Notes under the pieces: generated by a model
What the model was told of the DNA's origin: nothing
Seen by the model: only the letters and a program-made list of their open reading frames with translations
The model's database searches: none
Source: Marinobacter sp.
GTDB lineage: Bacteria > Pseudomonadota > Gammaproteobacteria > Pseudomonadales > Oleiphilaceae
DNA length: 57,117 nt
NCBI GenBank assembly: GCA_022565395.1
Contig: JAIUMV010000024.1
Location: forward strand, 1-57,117
Direction of reading: 5' to 3'
Part shown: piece after piece, positions 18,025-26,827 of the stretch
Numbering within the stretch: position 1 is the first letter of the stretch
Layout: the number at the start of each line of letters is the position of its first letter
Translations under genes and position numbers: made by a program

Positions 18025-19245
18025 GTGGCAAGAAATATCATTCACTATTTTATTTTTGCCCCTGCTGTTTATGTTCTGACAGTGATGTGGTGGATTCCTG
18101 AAGGCGAAAAATATGTGCCTGGGATTGTGATAATTTCACTTTTAGCCAGAATTTTTTCTACTGCACAGAAAGAAAGTGGCTCGCTTCGTTTCTCAGTCGA
18201 GAACAGCAAAGAGTATTTGTTTTTGATTTTTGCCACGTGGTTGGTGGTTGTTTACGGAGCGTTTGTTTACTTTTTGAATGGCGATAGTTGGACTGAGCTT
18301 CGTGCGCTGTTGGCTATGGCTATTTACGTGCTTGCGATACGGGGATTGCTGGTAACTGAACGGCTATTCAAGGGATTGTTGGTGTTGTCTGGGGTGGGTT
18401 TTTTCTTGTTGACATGGGGGCTTTATGTAACGGGTTATTCAAGAGTGGGTGGTTTCATAAATCCTATTCCTTACGCAACAGCGTTGGCTGCTGTTCTGAT
18501 AATGGTTTTTGTTGTTGCTCTGTTTGATCGTGGTGAAAAAAACAAAGTTGCTTTCTATGTTTTAGGGGTAGGGCTGTTGAGCGCCTTGTTCATGACTCAG
18601 ACTCGAGGTGTGATACTGCCAGTCCTTGCCTTGATGTTTTTTTTGCTGTCAATTCGCATTCTTGACTCCAAACGAAAATGGCAAGGAATATTTGCTCTTA
18701 TTGGTGTGACTATTGCTTTCTCTGGTCTTGGGATAATGATTTCCGGGGACCGAATTTCACAAACTGCTGTGGAACTGGAGTCGATAGCGGAAGGCGACCA
18801 GTCTGGGTCTATAGGGTTGCGTCTTCAAATGTGGGTGTCGGCGATAGAAGTCTGGCGGCACAGCCCGCTCGTCGGTAATGGAAATGCTCATGCCGACGTG
18901 TTGGCTGAAATGTATAAGGCCGGCGACGTAAGTCAGGAGTTGTTTGAGTTTTCACCGTCTCATTATCATAATCAGTATTTGGACTTTCTCGTTAAAAAGG
19001 GTGCGCTTGGGCTTTTTATTTGGCTTCTTTTTCTAGTTGCTTTTGTTATTTATGTTTCAAGATCTGGGGCTGGTCCAGTCGTTTGGGGAGGGCTTTCTAT
19101 AATTGCCGTCTATGTTCTTGCAGGTTTGACGGATGTTCCATTTAGGCACCCCGCGTCAATATATATGTTCTTTTCAATCCTGCTGATTTCTGTTGCTGGC
19201 TCATCTAGAAAAGTAGCTTCTAGATTCGCCCATGCTAGGCGTTGA
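18025..19245 (+). CDS. O-antigen ligase / polymerase family membrane protein (Wzy_C)
   Basis: Integral inner-membrane protein of 406 aa with about ten to twelve hydrophobic segments. It has a large periplasmic loop (about 245-330) containing TQTRGVILPVLAL and SPLVGNGNAHAD followed by HYHNQYLDFLVKKGALGL, the pattern of Wzy_C-type ligases and polymerases. The start is GTG with GGGAGG 5 bp before it. Codon use and base composition are much more AT-rich than the flanking genes. It may be the O-antigen ligase WaaL or a polymerase; a second Wzy_C domain is encoded at 20980-23034. Confidence 0.85.
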   Translation: MARNIIHYFIFAPAVYVLTVMWWIPEGEKYVPGIVIISLLARIFSTAQKESGSLRFSVENSKEYLFLIFATWLVVVYGAFVYFLNGDSWTELRALLAMAIYVLAIRGLLVTERLFKGLLVLSGVGFFLLTWGLYVTGYSRVGGFINPIPYATALAAVLIMVFVVALFDRGEKNKVAFYVLGVGLLSALFMTQTRGVILPVLALMFFLLSIRILDSKRKWQGIFALIGVTIAFSGLGIMISGDRISQTAVELESIAEGDQSGSIGLRLQMWVSAIEVWRHSPLVGNGNAHADVLAEMYKAGDVSQELFEFSPSHYHNQYLDFLVKKGALGLFIWLLFLVAFVIYVSRSGAGPVVWGGLSIIAVYVLAGLTDVPFRHPASIYMFFSILLISVAGSSRKVASRFAHARR

Positions 19246-19263
19246 TATTTTTTGGAGAAGGAA

Positions 19264-20010
19264 ATGAAAGTATATGTGCTTTCTCTAGAGGGAGCAAAAG
19301 AGCGACAAGATAGAATATGTGCCCAGTTGACTGAGGCTGGTGTAGAATTTGAGTTATTTCTGGGGGTTGATGGTCGGAAAGGGTTTCACCCCTTGTTCAA
19401 TAAATATAATGAGAATAAGCGTCTTGAGATAAAAGGAGAGCCTTTATTGCCGGGGCAGCTGGGTTGTTTTGCTAGCCACTATTTGTTGTGGCAGCGCTGT
19501 TCTGAAAAAGGAGAGCCTTGCATTATTCTTGAAGATGATGCGAAGTTAGATCTCGTTAGATTTAAGGAGTTTGTTGCTTTATCAGGTGATCTTCCTGGCC
19601 AGTATGAGTGTGTGAGATTGTTTAGGAATAAGTCAAGAATAAGAAGGTCAATTCTCGTTGATGTTGTCGATAATTTTGAATTCAGGAAATACTTGAAAGG
19701 GCATATGAGCACGACTGGCTATTATATAACGCCGGAGGGGGCTTCAAAGTATTTAGATTCTGCGAAGCAGTGGGTGCTTCCTGTTGATATATATATGGAT
19801 CAGTTTTGGAATAATAAGGTTGAGTGTTACGGTGTCGAGCCTCCGTGCTTGACGAACGATGAGGGCTTCGAATCTTTGATTGGTTATTTACCTAAAGGCA
19901 AGAAGGAAAAAAGGAGTGTGCTTGTTCGGCTCAGGCGTGAACGATATCTTTTGCGTAACAATGTTCGTCGCTTCTTTTGGAATGCTCGATTTATTCTTGG
20001 TAATTTTTAA
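19264..20010 (+). CDS. Glycosyltransferase family 25 (LPS biosynthesis)
   Basis: 248 aa. The N-terminus VYVLSLEGAKERQDRICAQL, the mid-block GQLGCFASHYLLWQRC and the metal-binding LEDDAKL (about 92-98) are typical of GT25 enzymes such as Lex1/LpsA-type galactosyl- and glucosyltransferases. GYYITPEGASKYL follows. The ATG at 19264 was chosen because GGAGAAGG immediately precedes it; an upstream TTG would place that site inside the gene. It is AT-rich like its neighbour and ends the plus-strand run of the LPS locus. Confidence 0.87.
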   Translation: MKVYVLSLEGAKERQDRICAQLTEAGVEFELFLGVDGRKGFHPLFNKYNENKRLEIKGEPLLPGQLGCFASHYLLWQRCSEKGEPCIILEDDAKLDLVRFKEFVALSGDLPGQYECVRLFRNKSRIRRSILVDVVDNFEFRKYLKGHMSTTGYYITPEGASKYLDSAKQWVLPVDIYMDQFWNNKVECYGVEPPCLTNDEGFESLIGYLPKGKKEKRSVLVRLRRERYLLRNNVRRFFWNARFILGNF

Positions 20011-20028
20011 GTATTGTTAATACTTTTT
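20009..20028 (+). terminator. Weak A/T-rich terminator between convergent LPS operons
   Basis: AAGTATT-GTT-AATACTT followed by TTT overlaps the end of the GT25 gene. The stem is only 7 bp and AT-rich, so it is a tentative terminator in the 52-bp gap to the convergent pyruvyl-transferase gene. Confidence 0.35.
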
Positions 20029-20062
20029 AGTCGGGTTTTAAGGTTGTCCATGTTGTGGCGAT

Positions 20063-20983
20063 TTAGTTGTCTAGCTTGATGCGCTCAACCGCATGATAAA
20101 GCTTTTGCTCGATGGTTTCTATTGCATGGTCTGAGCTCAGCTGCCACCGATTTTCTGATTTCGCGCGCTCTAGAGATTTTACAAGGAGCTCTATATCCTG
20201 GACAGAGGCAATAGTTTTCTGACCGGAAAGTTGGCTCCACTTTTCTCGATTTATGCCTACTTTTCCGAACAGTGCTTTGAGGCTCGTCTCTAGTCGTTTT
20301 CCTAGCGCGGAGTGTTGCTGATACATATGTGGAAGTTCAATAAAGGACAATGCTAAGGACATGGATTCGGCCCAATCAAGCCACTTGTCCTCCCGAAATG
20401 AAGTGGAAAATTTCACGGGCGTCCACGGGATTCGCAGAGCGTCAGCAATGATTGCACCATGCATGGCCTCGGCGAGCACGAGGCGGCAAGTGGACATTTG
20501 CTGGGCAAAAGACTCAACGTCCTGCCGAGGTGAAACATACTGGACTCCCGCGTTTCTGCATATGCTTTTCCAGTCGACGTAATCTTCACTTCTATGGTGT
20601 GGAATGAATGCTACCGGAGCGGTTTTGCTTGCTATCTCAGGCAACGATATGAAGCGACGAATGAGGTATGCGCCATCACCGACGACTAACGAGGGACTGA
20701 CGCCTATCCATTCCGCAGTTTTCGGGCCTCTAACGCCATACACTTTCCAGTGAGGGGCTACTTTAGGGGCCTGAGGCCCCCAAGCCCCTGATGAAAGCAC
20801 GCTGATGGTTTTGGCATGAGCGAGTTGCTTGGTCATGCGCTTTTCAGTGAGTAAGGTGCCGACGCCAAGAAACACGTGCTCCTTATTGTCATCTAACAGA
20901 CCCGGCAGTAATCGTGGCCATAACCAGTAGTTGAGGTCATCGCCAACGTTAAGATTGCCATTTTGACAGCACTCGAGTTTCAT
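20063..20983 (-). CDS. Polysaccharide pyruvyl transferase family protein
   Basis: 306 aa of the PF04230 family, whose members add pyruvate ketals to sugars (WcaK, CsaB). The blocks NVGDDLNYWLWPRLL, GVGTLLTEK, YGVRGPKTAEWIG, GDGAYLIRRF and LAEAMHGAIIADALRIPW (the His-containing signature near residue 185) are in the family order. The start MKLECCQNGNLNVGDD was chosen because it makes an ATGA overlap with the upstream gene. Codon use is intermediate, somewhat AT-richer than the following genes. The acceptor sugar is unknown. Confidence 0.82.
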   Translation of the reverse strand: MKLECCQNGNLNVGDDLNYWLWPRLLPGLLDDNKEHVFLGVGTLLTEKRMTKQLAHAKTISVLSSGAWGPQAPKVAPHWKVYGVRGPKTAEWIGVSPSLVVGDGAYLIRRFISLPEIASKTAPVAFIPHHRSEDYVDWKSICRNAGVQYVSPRQDVESFAQQMSTCRLVLAEAMHGAIIADALRIPWTPVKFSTSFREDKWLDWAESMSLALSFIELPHMYQQHSALGKRLETSLKALFGKVGINREKWSQLSGQKTIASVQDIELLVKSLERAKSENRWQLSSDHAIETIEQKLYHAVERIKLDN

Positions 20984-23034
20984 ACTGCGTCTCGTTTTTG
21001 TGACGTTCTCGTCAATGTCCAAAGTCCCGCATACTTATTAAATGAGCCCTGAGCGTAGGTCACTGCCACCAGATAGCCTACAGCGCCGTCTAAAAAACCG
21101 AAGCGGACAAAATATACCTGAATAAAGGTCAGAATGCCTCTGAAGGTCGGGTACAGCAGCCAACGGGTGCGCTTGTTCTTGCGGTACTTCTGTTGTGAGC
21201 CGAGCCAGGCATATTTGGCGCTTTTTTCCAGAGCGTGGCCGAAGTCGCGATGGGTGTAATGGGTCAGGCGGCCCCGCAGGCTTTTGATGGTACGGCTCTT
21301 GGGAATCAGGATTCTCTCATGCACCAGGGCGTCGGAGAAACGGACGCCTTCGCGTCGGAACAGGCGCAGAGGCGCGCGGCCACTGCGACCGAAGTCAAGT
21401 CGGGTGCCATACAGGGTCACGGCCCAGGGCAGCTTGTAGGCATCGGCATCCGGCGCTGCCAGGGTATGGTTGATCTCACGGGCCAGGGCGGGGGTGATGC
21501 GCTCATCGGCGTCAATGGACAGCACCCAGTCGCCGGTGGCTTTTTCCAGTGCGCGCTGTTTCTGCACGCCAAAGCCGGGCCAGTCGGTAACTTCCACAAT
21601 GTCTGCGTACTGCCGGGCGATCTCTACCGTGCGGTCGCTGCTGCCGCTGTCCAGCACAATGATTTCGTCGGCCACCAGGCGGGCTGAACGGATGCAGGCT
21701 TCGATGTGGGCCTCTTCGTTCTTGGTGATGATGGTGGCCGATACACGCACCTGTCGTGCCCGCTGGTGGGAGCGGCTGATTTCCGCATAGAGGGTTGCGC
21801 CAAAGGCGCTCACCAGCACCAGATAGGTGGTGAGATAGAGGGACCGGTTCAAGGTGGCTTCTGTCAGCCCGAAAACCAGATAGGCCACAGGAATCATGGT
21901 GCCTGCGACGGCCAGATGAGCCGCTGGTGTGTGACGGTGCCCAATCTGGCGGGCAAACAGTATCAGTGGCGCCAGGATCAGGAACAGGCCGCTGAGCCCG
22001 CCCCAGATACCTCGCGTAGCGAGCAGGTGCAGCATATCGTTGTGGGCGTGGCCTGAGCAGCATTGCGCCAGCTGGGCAGGCAGGGCGCCGGTAGCAGCGC
22101 CCTGTTGCAGCGCCTCGGTATAACCCGTCAGGCCGGCGCCCAGCCAGGGGTTGGCTGTGAACAGCTGCCATGCCTGTTGCCACATGATAAGGCGGTATTC
22201 CAATCCCAGATCCATGTGGCCTGAACTCAGGTCGCCCAGTGTCTGGACAAAGCGTTGGCTGCCAAGGATGGCTGCCGTCATTAATAGCAGGGCTGCCGCC
22301 AGTAGCCACCAGCGGGTGGTTCGGCTGACCAAAGGAAGCAATAGCAGCGCCAGCAGCGGAAAGGCCAGCAGGTTGCTGCGGGTCTGGGACAGGTAGGCTG
22401 CAGCCAGTCCCAATAACGCGACCAGCGCCAGCAGCAGCGCCAGGCTGCGGCTGCCCTGGCGGAAGGCCAGCAACATGCCAACCAGGGTCATCATGGCGAC
22501 GAGCAGGGCCAGATTGCCAAATACAATGGCATTGATGCCCCAGCCTGCGCGGTGTTGCAACAAGGTTCCCCAGGTTGCGGGGCCGTCCAGCACACCGAGC
22601 ACCACAGACAGGCTGGCGGCAAGCGCTGTCAGGGCGCAGCCTAACAACAGGGTTTGAGGTTTGATGGCGGCGTAGGTAAAGGCAATCACCAGGGGCCAGA
22701 ACAGCAACAGCCGCAGGTGATTATCCAGCTGCTTGAGAGCTTCATAGCTGAAACCGCCTGCGGCCCAGGCCAGCAAGCTGACGCCGGCAAAGAACCAGAA
22801 GCCGAAGTGGAGCAGCCGTAGTTCTTTGGGGCGGTCCCAGTCCTGCTGCGCCAGTAGCCGCTGTGTCATAATCCAGATGCCCGCGATCACCAGTGCTACC
22901 GCCGTGGCGGAGAACACGGATGAGCTCAGCAGTGCGCTCCCCAGGCCTGCAACAAAAAGGATCTGGATCAGCCGTGAAAGGCGAGCGTTAGGCAGGTGCT
23001 GCGTCTGCTTGATACTTGAGTCGGGCACTAACAT
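20980..23034 (-). CDS. Fusion of O-antigen ligase (Wzy_C) and GT2 glycosyltransferase (WaaE/KdtX-like)
   Basis: 684 aa made of two full-size enzymes. Residues about 1-425 are a polytopic membrane protein with ligase-type features: HRAGWGINAIVFGNLALL, LSQTRSNLLAFPLLALLLL, ANPWLGAGLTGY, and SGHAHNDMLHLLATRGIWG in the periplasmic loop. Residues about 428-684 are a complete family-2 transferase beginning VSATIITKNEEAHIEACI, with IVLDSGSSDRT, SIDADERI as the DxD-type site, and a C-terminal YVRFGFLDG segment typical of WaaE/KdtX. The ATG at 23034 has AGGAAGGA before it and overlaps the acyltransferase stop by 7 bp. No frameshift or stop separates the halves. It probably couples core-sugar transfer and ligation, but each half could act alone. 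Confidence 0.87.
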   Translation of the reverse strand: MLVPDSSIKQTQHLPNARLSRLIQILFVAGLGSALLSSSVFSATAVALVIAGIWIMTQRLLAQQDWDRPKELRLLHFGFWFFAGVSLLAWAAGGFSYEALKQLDNHLRLLLFWPLVIAFTYAAIKPQTLLLGCALTALAASLSVVLGVLDGPATWGTLLQHRAGWGINAIVFGNLALLVAMMTLVGMLLAFRQGSRSLALLLALVALLGLAAAYLSQTRSNLLAFPLLALLLLPLVSRTTRWWLLAAALLLMTAAILGSQRFVQTLGDLSSGHMDLGLEYRLIMWQQAWQLFTANPWLGAGLTGYTEALQQGAATGALPAQLAQCCSGHAHNDMLHLLATRGIWGGLSGLFLILAPLILFARQIGHRHTPAAHLAVAGTMIPVAYLVFGLTEATLNRSLYLTTYLVLVSAFGATLYAEISRSHQRARQVRVSATIITKNEEAHIEACIRSARLVADEIIVLDSGSSDRTVEIARQYADIVEVTDWPGFGVQKQRALEKATGDWVLSIDADERITPALAREINHTLAAPDADAYKLPWAVTLYGTRLDFGRSGRAPLRLFRREGVRFSDALVHERILIPKSRTIKSLRGRLTHYTHRDFGHALEKSAKYAWLGSQQKYRKNKRTRWLLYPTFRGILTFIQVYFVRFGFLDGAVGYLVAVTYAQGSFNKYAGLWTLTRTSQKRDAV

Positions 23035-23939
23035 GTCCTTCCTGGCTTGTATGGGTGCGGCTGCCCGGCTGGGCGGTGACGAAAACGTTTGTATTCCCAC
23101 TGATACTGTTCCGGGATGGCGCGCACGCACGCCTCTACGGTAGCGTTCAGTGCGGTGGTGGCCTTGACCGGGTCGGGGTCTGCCAGGTCTGCCACGCAGG
23201 GGCGAATGACCAGCCGGAAGCCTTCGGCGTTGGGCAGCCGTTCGGCATAGGTGGCCAGCACCTGCGCCCCTGATTTCTGCAGCAACTTGCTGACCAGCGT
23301 CATGGTGCGCACGTCCAGACCGAAGAAGGGGGCATAGGCGTTGCCCGCGCCACGGGGTGACTGGTCGGGCAGAATGCCCACCACACCGCCTTCCCGCAGC
23401 AGGGTGATCAGGCGTGCAAGGCCACGGCGATCACCCCGTACCAGTTCGCTGCCGAGCCGGCCCCGAACTTTGATCATGTAGTCTTCAAATTCCGGCATAT
23501 TGGGTGGGCTGTAAAGGGCCGCCATGCGGTGTCTGGAAGAAAAATACAACCCCGCGAGCTCCCAGTTGCCCAAATGCGGTGCCAGCAGGATAAGGCCGTT
23601 GCCTGCCGCTATAGCATCCTCTACCAGGGCTTCACCTTCCACGGCTTTGATCAGTCCCAGGCAGCGTTCTACCGGCCACTCCCATATCAGTGGGATCTCA
23701 GCAAAGGTTTGGCCGGTATGCTGCAGGCTTTGCTTGGCCAGTTGCCGGCGCTCCTGATGGGGCAGTTCCGGGTAGGCTATGTCCAGATTGATGCGGGTAA
23801 CGCGTTTTTCCGGCGTATTCAACCACCAGCCCAGGCGGCCCAGTAAACGCCCCAGTCGCTGCGCCATGGGCAGGGACAGTTTGCCCGCCATACGCAGCAG
23901 AAACAGAAGAACACGGGTCTGTACATTGGAGCGTTTCAT
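23028..23939 (-). CDS. Lipid A late acyltransferase (LpxL/HtrB-type), first copy
   Basis: 303 aa. Adds a secondary acyl chain to KDO-lipid A from acyl-ACP at the inner membrane. The catalytic H-x4-E motif is HLGNWE in LLAPHLGNWELAG (about residue 123-128). GILPDQSPRGAGNAYAPFFGL and a C-terminal QYQWEYKRFRHRP follow, as in the family. An N-terminal hydrophobic segment is present. The ATG at 23937-23939 was chosen; a GTG two codons earlier is possible. It lies in the minus-strand LPS operon, overlapping the fusion gene by 7 bp. Confidence 0.9.
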   Translation of the reverse strand: MKRSNVQTRVLLFLLRMAGKLSLPMAQRLGRLLGRLGWWLNTPEKRVTRINLDIAYPELPHQERRQLAKQSLQHTGQTFAEIPLIWEWPVERCLGLIKAVEGEALVEDAIAAGNGLILLAPHLGNWELAGLYFSSRHRMAALYSPPNMPEFEDYMIKVRGRLGSELVRGDRRGLARLITLLREGGVVGILPDQSPRGAGNAYAPFFGLDVRTMTLVSKLLQKSGAQVLATYAERLPNAEGFRLVIRPCVADLADPDPVKATTALNATVEACVRAIPEQYQWEYKRFRHRPAGQPHPYKPGRTC

Positions 23940-24003
23940 GGTCACTCGGTCAGCTCGTCGGATGGGCGCAAACTAGCACTTACGGCAAAACAGGGCAATG
24001 GTG

Positions 24004-24675
24004 TTATTCATGGGGCAGCGGGCGTTGTTCTGCCTCTTCCCAGCGACCCGGGCGGCCCTGTTGCTCCCAGTGAAGGCGGCGATTCATCTTGATGATCCGT
24101 CGCTCGATATAGCGCCGTCGCCCCCCAGGCAGCTGCGCTAGCTGCTGTTGTGCCCAGGCCGCCCCCAGCCCGTCAATGAGCACCAGCCGCAGCTGCTCAT
24201 CCTGCCCCCCCACAACCAGGTTATGGGGTAGCAGATTGCGGGTCATCACCTGGTGCTGGCGTAGCCACTGCTGGAACTGCCGAATGGCGTCCACCAGAGT
24301 CGGGTGCAGTGGGTCCGCGGTAATGAGGGCCTCCAGTGTGGGGGCGGGGGTGTTGTCTGCACTCAGAATCAGTTCACAGACGTTGGCCAGCCCGAGACTG
24401 GTGTCAGCCTGGCCATAAAATCGGGGCAGGTGATGCCAAAGCGTGTCACATTCGGGGTGATCACGCAGCAGTTGCTGGTAGGCCCGGTGTTCCTGCTGGT
24501 TGTCATCCATGGCATGGTTTGGCCGCCAACGTTTGTAGCGGGGCTGGCGTTTACGTCGAGCTTCCAGCGCCTCTGTACGAACAAGCTTCAGGCAGCGGTC
24601 CGGCTGTTCCGGGTGTCGATAGCAATCCCGGTTGCCACCCCGGGCAAAAGGCTGGCAGTCAGTGAGGTCGATCAT
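24004..24675 (-). CDS. YrbL family protein (kinase-like fold)
   Basis: 223 aa matching the PhoP-regulatory-network protein YrbL family: ARGGNRDCYRHPEQPDRCLKLVR (nucleotide-loop-like start), a basic KRQPRYKRW segment, and LLPHNLVVGG followed by LVLIDGLGAA. The last two look like degenerate kinase catalytic-loop and DFG positions with no HxD aspartate. The ATG start at 24675 overlaps the GT4 gene by 17 bp. Position among lipid A and core genes suggests an envelope role. Activity is unknown. Confidence 0.75.
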   Translation of the reverse strand: MIDLTDCQPFARGGNRDCYRHPEQPDRCLKLVRTEALEARRKRQPRYKRWRPNHAMDDNQQEHRAYQQLLRDHPECDTLWHHLPRFYGQADTSLGLANVCELILSADNTPAPTLEALITADPLHPTLVDAIRQFQQWLRQHQVMTRNLLPHNLVVGGQDEQLRLVLIDGLGAAWAQQQLAQLPGGRRRYIERRIIKMNRRLHWEQQGRPGRWEEAEQRPLPHE

Positions 24676-25717
24676 GGCTGCGGGTCCGGTCAAGTGTCGC
24701 CTGATAGCAATCGTCGGTGTGATGCGCCATGGCGGTCAGGGTGAGGGTTTGTCGGGCGTAGGCGCGGGCGTCTGCTTGCGCCTGCTTCAGTTGCGCCAGA
24801 TCAGGCAGCTGTGTCTGCAGCAGCTGGAGCAGTGATTCAACTGAGGCATCGGCAGCCAGAGACGTTGCGGGCAGTATGTCAGCGGCTATGCCGGTGGCTG
24901 TTGACAGCACCGGGCAGCCTTCCAGCAGAGCCTCTGCCAGCACATAGCAGAAACCTTCCCGCAGGGAACTCACAACGCACAGATCGGCGTGTTGCAGCCA
25001 TGCCCTTGCGTCTTCACGGTAACCTGCCAGAGTGACGCGCCCGGCCAGGTCAGGCTGCCGGCAGCGTTGTTCAAGGGCGAATCGTTGGCTACCCTCGCCG
25101 AGAATCACCAGGTGGCCGGGTGCAGACAGTCTTGCCCAGGCTTCAAGCAGGCGGTCAAAGCCTTTGACGGGCTCAAGCCGGCCGACAGCCAACACCCATG
25201 GCCGCTGCCAGTGGTTTGCGGCCAGGGCCGGGGCGGCCTGGTCATTACCGGCTTGTCGGAGGGGCAAGCCGTGATAGATCATGGTCTTATGAGGGTGGTT
25301 GGCACGCTCATAACTGAAACCACTCAGGGTAATCAGGCTGTTCAGTTTGTGAAACGCTGCGTCAGAGCTTTTGATACCGTGCAGGGTGCCAACGGTTGCG
25401 CCGGCCAGTGCACTGGCTTGCAAGCTCAGTATCCGGGCGGCCTTGTTGCCATGGGCGTGGGTAATGTGGGGTCGTACAGCTTGCAGGTGTTGTCGTAGCT
25501 GGAGGTAGAGCCGCGGACTGTAGCGGCTTGGCCCCATGGATAAGGCCTGGAAGGTGAGGTGGGGGAAGTGGTGTTGCAGGCTCGGATCTGCGATCAGATG
25601 CACATCGTGACCGGCATCGCATTGAGCACGGGTGAGGTCGGCCACATGACGCTCCATGCCCCCCCAGACACCGTTACGGGTAGCCAGTAGGTGGACAATG
25701 CGCCAGCGTGTGGTCAT
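24659..25717 (-). CDS. Glycosyltransferase family 4
   Basis: 352 aa GT-B enzyme. WGGMERHVADLTRAQCDAGHDV is the acceptor-domain start. GRLEPVKGFDRLLEAW (about 180-195) and SSLREGFCYVLAEALLEGCPVL with the E-x7-E motif (about 255-275) form the donor domain. It is preceded 3 bp by another GT4 gene and overlaps the YrbL-like gene. It probably adds a core or outer-core sugar; the donor is undetermined. Confidence 0.87.
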   Translation of the reverse strand: MTTRWRIVHLLATRNGVWGGMERHVADLTRAQCDAGHDVHLIADPSLQHHFPHLTFQALSMGPSRYSPRLYLQLRQHLQAVRPHITHAHGNKAARILSLQASALAGATVGTLHGIKSSDAAFHKLNSLITLSGFSYERANHPHKTMIYHGLPLRQAGNDQAAPALAANHWQRPWVLAVGRLEPVKGFDRLLEAWARLSAPGHLVILGEGSQRFALEQRCRQPDLAGRVTLAGYREDARAWLQHADLCVVSSLREGFCYVLAEALLEGCPVLSTATGIAADILPATSLAADASVESLLQLLQTQLPDLAQLKQAQADARAYARQTLTLTAMAHHTDDCYQATLDRTRSHDRPH

Positions 25718-25720
25718 TTT

Positions 25721-26827
25721 TCAGGCCCGCTCGGACAGCAGTGCTTTATAGACCGCCAGTGTGGCATCGGTCTGGGCTTTTAGCGTGAAGCGTTCGGGCA
25801 GCTCGATAGTTGGGCTGGGCTGTGCCAGCAGGTCAAGCACCTGTTGTGCGAACCCCGTCTTGTCATCCGCTGCCACCAACCCCTGGGGAAAGCAGGCGTG
25901 CAGGGTTTCTGAGGCGCCGCCACGGTCATAGGCGGCGACCGGCGTGCCTGATGCTAGGGCTTCCGTGACGGTGCGGCCAAAAGGTTCTGGTTTGGTGGAT
26001 AGGTGACACACCAGACTTGCCAACCGGTAGAGTTGGGCCATGTCGTTGCGCTGCCCCAGCAGGGTGACGTGAGGCACCAGGCCCAGTGCCTGGCGGCGGG
26101 CCTCCAGCTCTGTCAGAAAATGCGCCTTGCCAGCCTCCGCGCCGCCAACCACCAGGCCATGCAGATCGGGCTGTTGTTTGATCAGGCTGGCCATGATCTC
26201 AAGAAAGTCCAGCTGGCCTTTCCAGCGGGACAGTCGGCCGGGCATCATGATCAGCCGCTTGCCCCGGAGCTCCGGGTGCGCGTCCAGTAACGCCTGGCGC
26301 CAGCGCTCATCCGGTTGCTGGGAACGGAAGTAGTCCAGGTCAACGCCGCGCTGGATGACGGTGACATCACTTGCGGCAACTGGGTAATGGGTCGTCACGT
26401 ACTGTTTGACGCAGTTGGAGACAGCGATGATGCGCTGCGCCCGGGTCATAATGGCGCTGTAAGGGTTCACCGAGTACATGCCGTGAAACGTGCTGACCAG
26501 ACCCGGGCGGTTGGCCTCCGGCAGTCCCCGCCAGGCCAGCCAGGTGATCCAGGCGGGCATGCGTGAGCGCACGTGGATTATATCTGGCGCCAGCTCCCGC
26601 AGCAGTCGCCGCATGGGATAAACCTGAGCAAAGGATGCCGGTGACTTGCGATGAATCGGCCTGGCGATATGCTGTGAGCCCTGCTGTTCCAGCTGCGATA
26701 CCAGGGGGCCTCCACTGGACACCACGATGGACTCATGTCCACGCTTAACCAGTTCGGCTGCGAACTCCACGGTGCCGCGTTCGACGCCGCCGCTATTCAG
26801 TGCGGGCAGTAGTTGCACCACCCTCAT
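25721..26827 (-). CDS. Glycosyltransferase family 4
   Basis: 368 aa GT-B enzyme. LLPALNSGGVERGTVEFAAELVKRGHES is the acceptor-domain start. PGRLSRWKGQLDFLEIM and STKPEPFGRTVTEALASGTPVAAYDRGG carry the donor-site signature, with E-x7-E as EPFGRTVTE. The start MRVVQLLP was chosen because it forms an ATGA overlap with the upstream ELM1-like gene. It is one of two adjacent GT4 genes on this strand; they differ too much to be a recent duplication. Confidence 0.88.
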   Translation of the reverse strand: MRVVQLLPALNSGGVERGTVEFAAELVKRGHESIVVSSGGPLVSQLEQQGSQHIARPIHRKSPASFAQVYPMRRLLRELAPDIIHVRSRMPAWITWLAWRGLPEANRPGLVSTFHGMYSVNPYSAIMTRAQRIIAVSNCVKQYVTTHYPVAASDVTVIQRGVDLDYFRSQQPDERWRQALLDAHPELRGKRLIMMPGRLSRWKGQLDFLEIMASLIKQQPDLHGLVVGGAEAGKAHFLTELEARRQALGLVPHVTLLGQRNDMAQLYRLASLVCHLSTKPEPFGRTVTEALASGTPVAAYDRGGASETLHACFPQGLVAADDKTGFAQQVLDLLAQPSPTIELPERFTLKAQTDATLAVYKALLSERA

